Shown here piece by piece: positions 6,326 to 9,763 of a stretch of 9,763 bases of DNA. The first letter of the stretch is position 1; each line of letters begins with the position of its first letter. Made by a program: the position numbers and the translations under genes. Origin of the DNA: an uncultured bacterium (GTDB lineage: Bacteria > Actinomycetota > Coriobacteriia > Coriobacteriales > Coriobacteriaceae); the NCBI GenBank assembly GCA_905215505.1, contig CAJMPU010000037.1, positions 1-9,763 of the forward strand. Reading direction: 5' to 3'. Below the pieces are notes generated by a model that worked only from the letters and a program-made list of their open reading frames with translations, was not told the DNA's origin and ran no database searches.

Positions 6326-7489
6326 ATGCGTAAGATAAAGACCATCGACGACATCACTAAAGACGGCAAAGTCGAGTTTGGCGAGGGCTACGAGTTTGTA
6401 AGCACCGCCGAGGAGGCCGACGCGATCCTGATGCGCTCGACCGACCTGCACGGCTACGAGCTGCCCGAGGGCATCCGCGCCATCGCCCGCTGCGGTGCCG
6501 GCGTCAACAACATCCCCGTCGAGGAGTACGCCAAGAAAGGCGTCGTCGTCTTTAACTCCCCCGGTGCCAACAGCAACGCCGTCAAGGAGCTTGTCCTGGG
6601 CATGCTGGTGCTTTCGAGCCGCGGAGTAGTGCAGTCGATGAACTGGGTGCGCGACAACGCCGACGACCCCGAGATCCAGGTCGACGCCGAGAAGGCCAAA
6701 AAGGCCTTTGTGGGCCGCGAGCTCAAGGGCAAGCGCATCGGCGTCATCGGCCTGGGCAACGTAGGCTCCAAGGTCGCCAACGCCTGCGTCGACCTGGGCA
6801 TGGACGTCTACGGCTATGATCCGTTCATTTCCGTCGAGCACGCGTGGGTGCTGAGCCGCGAGGTGCAGCGCGTGGGCACGCTCGAGGATCTGTGCCGCGG
6901 CTGCGACTACCTCACCGTGCACGTGCCCAGCAAGGCAGACACCATCGGCATGATCAGCACCGAGCAGATTAACCTGCTGGCGCCCGACGCCGTGCTCATC
7001 AACTACGCGCGCGAAACCATCATTGACGAGGACGCCGTCGACGCCGCCCTGCGCGAGGGCAAGCTCAGCTGGTTTAGCTGTGACTTTGCCACGCCCAAGA
7101 CCGTCAAGATGCCCAACACGTTTATCACCACGCACTCGGGCGCCGGCACCGGCGAGGCCGAGGCCAACTGCGCCGACATGGCCATCAGCGAGCTCAAGGA
7201 TTACCTGGAAAACGGCAACATCGCACACAGCGTCAACTACCCCGCCTGCAGCATGGGCAAGGCGCGCGCCGCAAGCCGCATTGCCTGCCTGCATGCCAAC
7301 GTGCCCAACATGATAGGCCAGATCACGGCCATTCTCGCCAAGGACAACGCCAACGTGCAGCGCATGACCAACGAGTCCGCTGGCGAGAACGCCTACACCA
7401 TGTTCGACACCGATGAGCACCTGGACGGCAGCACGATCGAGGCACTTAAGCAAATTCCGTCGATGTATCGTGTGCGCGTGATTAAATAG
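6326..7489 (+). CDS. serA: D-3-phosphoglycerate dehydrogenase SerA with C-terminal ACT domain
   Basis: NAD-dependent D-2-hydroxyacid dehydrogenase that oxidises 3-phosphoglycerate to 3-phosphohydroxypyruvate, the entry step to serine. The 387-aa length fits the short SerA form. CGAGVNN (56-62) is the substrate-loop motif, GLGNVG (142-147) the Rossmann nucleotide loop and D165 the likely NAD-ribose acidic residue. INYARE (225-230) supplies the catalytic Arg229 and ITTHSGAGT (267-275) the catalytic His270. Residues 317-387 form an ACT domain (HANVPNMIGQIT), usually the serine feedback site. AAGGAG (6313-6318) lies seven bases before the ATG, with no convincing separate promoter, so it is probably co-transcribed with serC. 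Oddly, residues 253-270 contain no glutamate, although the family's catalytic Glu normally lies there, and the usual TPHxGA reads TTHSGA. The operon partner still makes SerA by far the best call. Confidence 0.95.
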   Translation: MRKIKTIDDITKDGKVEFGEGYEFVSTAEEADAILMRSTDLHGYELPEGIRAIARCGAGVNNIPVEEYAKKGVVVFNSPGANSNAVKELVLGMLVLSSRGVVQSMNWVRDNADDPEIQVDAEKAKKAFVGRELKGKRIGVIGLGNVGSKVANACVDLGMDVYGYDPFISVEHAWVLSREVQRVGTLEDLCRGCDYLTVHVPSKADTIGMISTEQINLLAPDAVLINYARETIIDEDAVDAALREGKLSWFSCDFATPKTVKMPNTFITTHSGAGTGEAEANCADMAISELKDYLENGNIAHSVNYPACSMGKARAASRIACLHANVPNMIGQITAILAKDNANVQRMTNESAGENAYTMFDTDEHLDGSTIEALKQIPSMYRVRVIK

Positions 7490-7528
7490 CGCCGGCGCCA
7501 ATCCTGCCAGACAGACCACGAAGCCCAT

Positions 7529-7563
7529 TCGGCCCCCGTTTTCACGAAACGGGGGCCGATTTT
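7529..7563 (+). terminator. Intrinsic terminator after serA
   Basis: TCGGCCCCCGTTT (7529-7541) pairs over 13 bases with 7547-7559 around the five-base loop TCACG and is followed by TTTTGTT. It lies about 40 bases past the serA stop and should end the serC-serA transcript. Confidence 0.9.
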
Positions 7564-7564
7564 G

Positions 7565-7809
7565 TTGCTCCGGACGACTTTAAAATGATACCCAGAACAA
7601 GTTTTTTCAGATAATCGATAGTGAGGCTCAAGTCGCTAAGCACACCCGCTTTGATAAACAGCTTTATCAGGGACTTTAGTAGGTAAAAATCGATCTCTAT
7701 GTGCCGAATGTAAGTTGACTGTCCATTTTCCGAAACAACTTATTCTAGATAGCATTTTTAAGGCCCCTCCAAGGCGAAATATAAGTCTTTTTGTGACCAA
7801 AACTCTAGT
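7565..7809. other. AT-rich non-coding spacer with small dyads
   Basis: This stretch is visibly richer in A and T than the coding DNA around it and contains no supported gene. It holds two dyads: TGATAAA (7652-7658) with TTTATCA (7663-7669) around CAGC, and TAAGTTG (7711-7717) with CAACTTA (7736-7742). Neither has a T tract. They may be regulatory or remnants of transferred DNA. Confidence 0.4.
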
Positions 7810-7836
7810 CCGCGCGACCGTTTTCCACCCGCGCGG
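7810..7836 (-). terminator. Possible weak terminator of the nuclease gene
   Basis: CCGCGCG (7810-7816) and CGCGCGG (7830-7836) form a seven-base GC stem with a 13-base loop, directly after the minus-strand stop codon. Reading on, the only T-rich stretch is GTTTTGG several bases later, so termination would be imperfect. Confidence 0.4.
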
Positions 7837-8886
7837 CTACATTCCTGCCCAATCGATAAAAATCTCCTCACGAAGCCGCCGTTCGAGCTCCTGCTGTCGC
7901 GGCGTCTTGTCTTTCAGCGGCACATCGAGATAGGACATGATGAGCTCCATCACCACGCGGAAGGCATCGGAGTCGGCCAGCTGACCATAGGTCATCAGAA
8001 TGACGGGATATCCCATCGCTTGCAGCGCCGTCGTTCGATCGGAGTCCGAAATCTTGGATTCAATGGATCCGTGAATGGCTTTACCTTGGCATTCAACCAG
8101 ACACTCTCGACTGCCGTCCTTATTTGCCAGCAGGATATCGGCATAGCGCCTATCAAGCCCCGAAATCAGGCGGGCGCTGCGCGTCATACGAATCTCAACG
8201 TTATTGGTAAGGCGCAGCCCTTCGCCGCCGCGCAACCTCGTAAGGCCAAACAGCATCGAAGCCTGGACCTCAAGCGGCGATGCCGCCACCCCCGTAATGC
8301 ATTTCGCGGCACGTGTGAACGATTTAGCGCCGCGGAGCCCCCGGATCTTATCGGCGAACTCTGTAAGTTCAGAGAACTCGATCAAGGGCGGTCGTTTCCA
8401 CAGGTCCGTTGGATTCCCCGAGACATCCTTTACATTTTCCCAACCCAACCGTGCGTCACCCCACCGGTCCCCATATGCCTGCACAAGTGCCGACTTTACC
8501 TGAGGCGCAATCTTGCACACGGCAAAGGTGCCGCACATCTCATACATGCACATGATTAGACGCTCGTTTGAGACCGAGGAAGCCAGGGTCAGCAGGGTAA
8601 AGAGTGGGGACGCAACATCGAGGCCAAACTCCGTCTGCCGCACGGAATCAAACGGCCTCTCCCCGTTCCAAACATGCCTGACAATGCGATCGCCCTTACG
8701 TCCGCAGCTGCCCTGCGCCAACACGTGTAACGGGGTGCCCAGGAAATGCGTGACGAGCGGATGCTCACATAGGTGCTCCCTGCGCGGATCGTCCGCAGAA
8801 TCGGGCAGGTCCGGCATTATTGCCAAGACCTGTGGAGGTATCCGGTGATACCGAAAGGCAGATATGTCGCACAGCATGTCGTCCAT
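7837..8886 (-). CDS. Predicted DUF559-like (PD-(D/E)XK) nuclease with AbiEi-like N-terminal half
   Basis: The C-terminal third resembles DUF559/Vsr-like endonuclease domains: SPLE (203-206), RRYADI (247-251, D250), VECQGKAIHG (264-273, E265 and K269), then DSDRTTAL (281-288) and GYPVILMTYGQL (292-303). In that family the order is SPxE, RxDxxW, E-x-DG-x-x-H, DxxR and GWxVLR, so the order is kept, but the usual D of the third motif is Q267. The N-terminal half (CDISAFRYHR at 6-15, LHVL at 53-56, ASPLFTLLTLA at 92-102) matches the middle of AbiEi-antitoxin/DUF559 proteins without their N-terminal winged helix. I chose ATG 8886 (349 aa), but its ribosome binding site is poor; ATG 8877 or TTG 8934 are alternatives, and the frame stays open upstream. 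It is a lone gene with no visible partner toxin. Function is inferred: DNA processing or defence is possible. Confidence 0.7.
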   Translation of the reverse strand: MDDMLCDISAFRYHRIPPQVLAIMPDLPDSADDPRREHLCEHPLVTHFLGTPLHVLAQGSCGRKGDRIVRHVWNGERPFDSVRQTEFGLDVASPLFTLLTLASSVSNERLIMCMYEMCGTFAVCKIAPQVKSALVQAYGDRWGDARLGWENVKDVSGNPTDLWKRPPLIEFSELTEFADKIRGLRGAKSFTRAAKCITGVAASPLEVQASMLFGLTRLRGGEGLRLTNNVEIRMTRSARLISGLDRRYADILLANKDGSRECLVECQGKAIHGSIESKISDSDRTTALQAMGYPVILMTYGQLADSDAFRVVMELIMSYLDVPLKDKTPRQQELERRLREEIFIDWAGM

Positions 8887-9040
8887 GAAGGGTACGTACC
8901 CGCTGCGTCGCTTGTGAACCCGCTCGGACGGCAAACGCGCTGGCTCGGCCTGCGAACGGTAAATACTGCCACGCCCACGTCGCGGATCTCTCAGGAGGCT
9001 TACAATCGGTTTGGAAAGCAAACTGATTGTGAGGTTGCAT
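8887..9040. promoter_or_regulatory. Divergent spacer between nuclease and M20 peptidase genes
   Basis: This region must carry start signals for both genes, but no convincing sigma-70 promoter pair is visible. On the plus strand, TACAAT (9001-9006) is a near-consensus -10 without a good -35. AGGAGG (8993-8998) is an ideal ribosome binding sequence lying 42 bases before the chosen peptidase ATG. Confidence 0.35.
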
Positions 9041-9763
9041 ATGGTTGATGAGGACTTTGCCTGGCGGCTTACGCAAGGACTCGTGCGGATCGACAGCTCA
9101 GACCCGGGCGCGTATGAGGATGAAATTGAGCGCTTCATTAAGAGGCTCATTGAGCAGCAGCTGGCACAACTTGATAGTTCTGCGCTCGATGCCGTGCAGA
9201 TTGAGGAGCTCGAAGTGCTGCCCGGGCGCCGCAACCTTAAAGTCACCGTGCCGGGCCAAAGCGACGAGCCGCGGCTGGTCTATATCTGCCACATGGATAC
9301 CGTCACCTTGGGCGATGGCTGGGACGCAGACATCGCACCGCTTGGGGCGGTTGTGCGCGACGATAAACTCTATGGCCGCGGTGCCTGCGATATGAAGGGT
9401 GGCCTGGCCTGCGCCATTGCCGCACTGGTCCATACGCTCGAGCGCGTGGCGGCGGATGGCGCGCTGCCACGCCGCGGCTTTTCGCTCATCTGCTCGGTCG
9501 ACGAGGAAGACTTTATGCGCGGCTCCGAGGCGGCCATCAATGCCGGCTGGGTCGGCTCGCGCGAATGGGTGCTGGACACCGAGCCCACCGACGGGCAGAT
9601 CCAGGTGGCGCACAAGGGGCGTACGTGGTTCGAGATTGAAATGGCTGGCGTGACGGCGCATGCGAGCCAGCCTTGGAAGGGCGCGGATGCCGTCGCCGCC
9701 ATGGCCGAGGTCGTGTGTTCGCTTCGTCGCGCGTTTGCGGCGCTGCCCGCGCACGATGAGCTG
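9041..9763 (+). CDS. M20-family metallopeptidase (ArgE/DapE/CPG2-like), 3' end outside the window
   Basis: The first 241 residues of a cytoplasmic zinc hydrolase that cleaves amide bonds of small peptides or N-acylated amino acids. Metal and catalytic residues occur in the family order: CHMDTV (83-88, H84 and D86), GRGACDMKGG (112-121, D117 bridging the metals), DEED (154-157, E155/E156 as general base and ligand) and EPT (181-183, E181 as ligand). HKGRTWFEIEMAGVTAHAS (191-209) opens the dimerisation domain, with H207 the usual residue reaching the partner active site. The last zinc-binding His lies beyond the window. ATG 9041 has GAGG (9031-9034) six bases upstream and gives a typical N-terminus (LVRIDSSDPGAYE). 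An in-frame TTG at 9011 is a less likely start. ArgE, DapE and dipeptidase roles cannot be told apart here. Confidence 0.92.
   Translation, partial: MVDEDFAWRLTQGLVRIDSSDPGAYEDEIERFIKRLIEQQLAQLDSSALDAVQIEELEVLPGRRNLKVTVPGQSDEPRLVYICHMDTVTLGDGWDADIAPLGAVVRDDKLYGRGACDMKGGLACAIAALVHTLERVAADGALPRRGFSLICSVDEEDFMRGSEAAINAGWVGSREWVLDTEPTDGQIQVAHKGRTWFEIEMAGVTAHASQPWKGADAVAAMAEVVCSLRRAFAALPAHDEL

Noticed and set aside
6311..7528. 405-aa open frame on the minus strand
   Set aside because: Antisense to serA and crossing its ribosome binding site; low-complexity Val/Gly/His/Ala composition and no family motifs.
8887..9246. Upstream 120-residue extension of the nuclease frame
   Set aside because: Beyond 9041 it is antisense to the M20 gene and is Ser-rich shadow translation; only the part just upstream of 8886 could be real.
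9098..9754. 218-aa minus-strand frame at the right end
   Set aside because: Shadow of the M20 gene, whose zinc-binding motifs are intact on the plus strand.

Overview
The window looks like chromosomal DNA from a GC-rich, anaerobic actinobacterium of the class Coriobacteriia, most likely Collinsella or a close relative. This is inferred from remembered protein style (the SerA type, the DUF559-like nuclease family, the flippase) and from the intergenic repeats; no search was run. No rRNA, tRNA, CRISPR array, transposase or phage gene is visible. Seven protein genes are supported, the last cut off by the window edge.

Layout: (1) 1-277, a non-coding leader with a hairpin and a short array of palindromic GGRACGTYCC-type repeats. 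(2) 278-1852 (+), a Wzx/MOP-type polysaccharide flippase starting at TTG, with a long Arg-rich cytoplasmic N-terminus. (3) 1853-2207, a convergent intergenic region holding a 123-bp nested inverted repeat that resembles a MITE or REP element, and a strong two-way terminator. (4) 2208-3047 (-), a PPP-family metallophosphatase. (5) 3048-3300, a divergent promoter region. (6) 3301-4902 (+), a CPA1/NhaP2-type cation/proton antiporter with two tandem RCK_C domains. (7) 4903-5128, a spacer with a possible gene remnant and the serC promoter. (8) 5129-6253 and 6326-7489 (+), serC and serA, the first two steps of phosphorylated serine biosynthesis, closed by a strong terminator. (9) 7565-7836, an AT-rich spacer. 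(10) 7837-8886 (-), a DUF559/AbiEi-like predicted nuclease, the most accessory-looking gene here. (11) 9041 to the edge (+), an M20 metallopeptidase.

Only serC and serA clearly work together: SerA oxidises 3-phosphoglycerate and SerC transaminates the product to phosphoserine. The other genes look like single transcription units: an envelope glycan transporter, a phosphatase, an ion antiporter, a nuclease and a peptidase.

The points most worth a second look are the nested inverted repeat at 1900-2022, the SerA that lacks any glutamate where the catalytic Glu normally lies, and the nuclease with a variant ECQGK motif beside AT-rich DNA. No complete new multi-gene system is evident.
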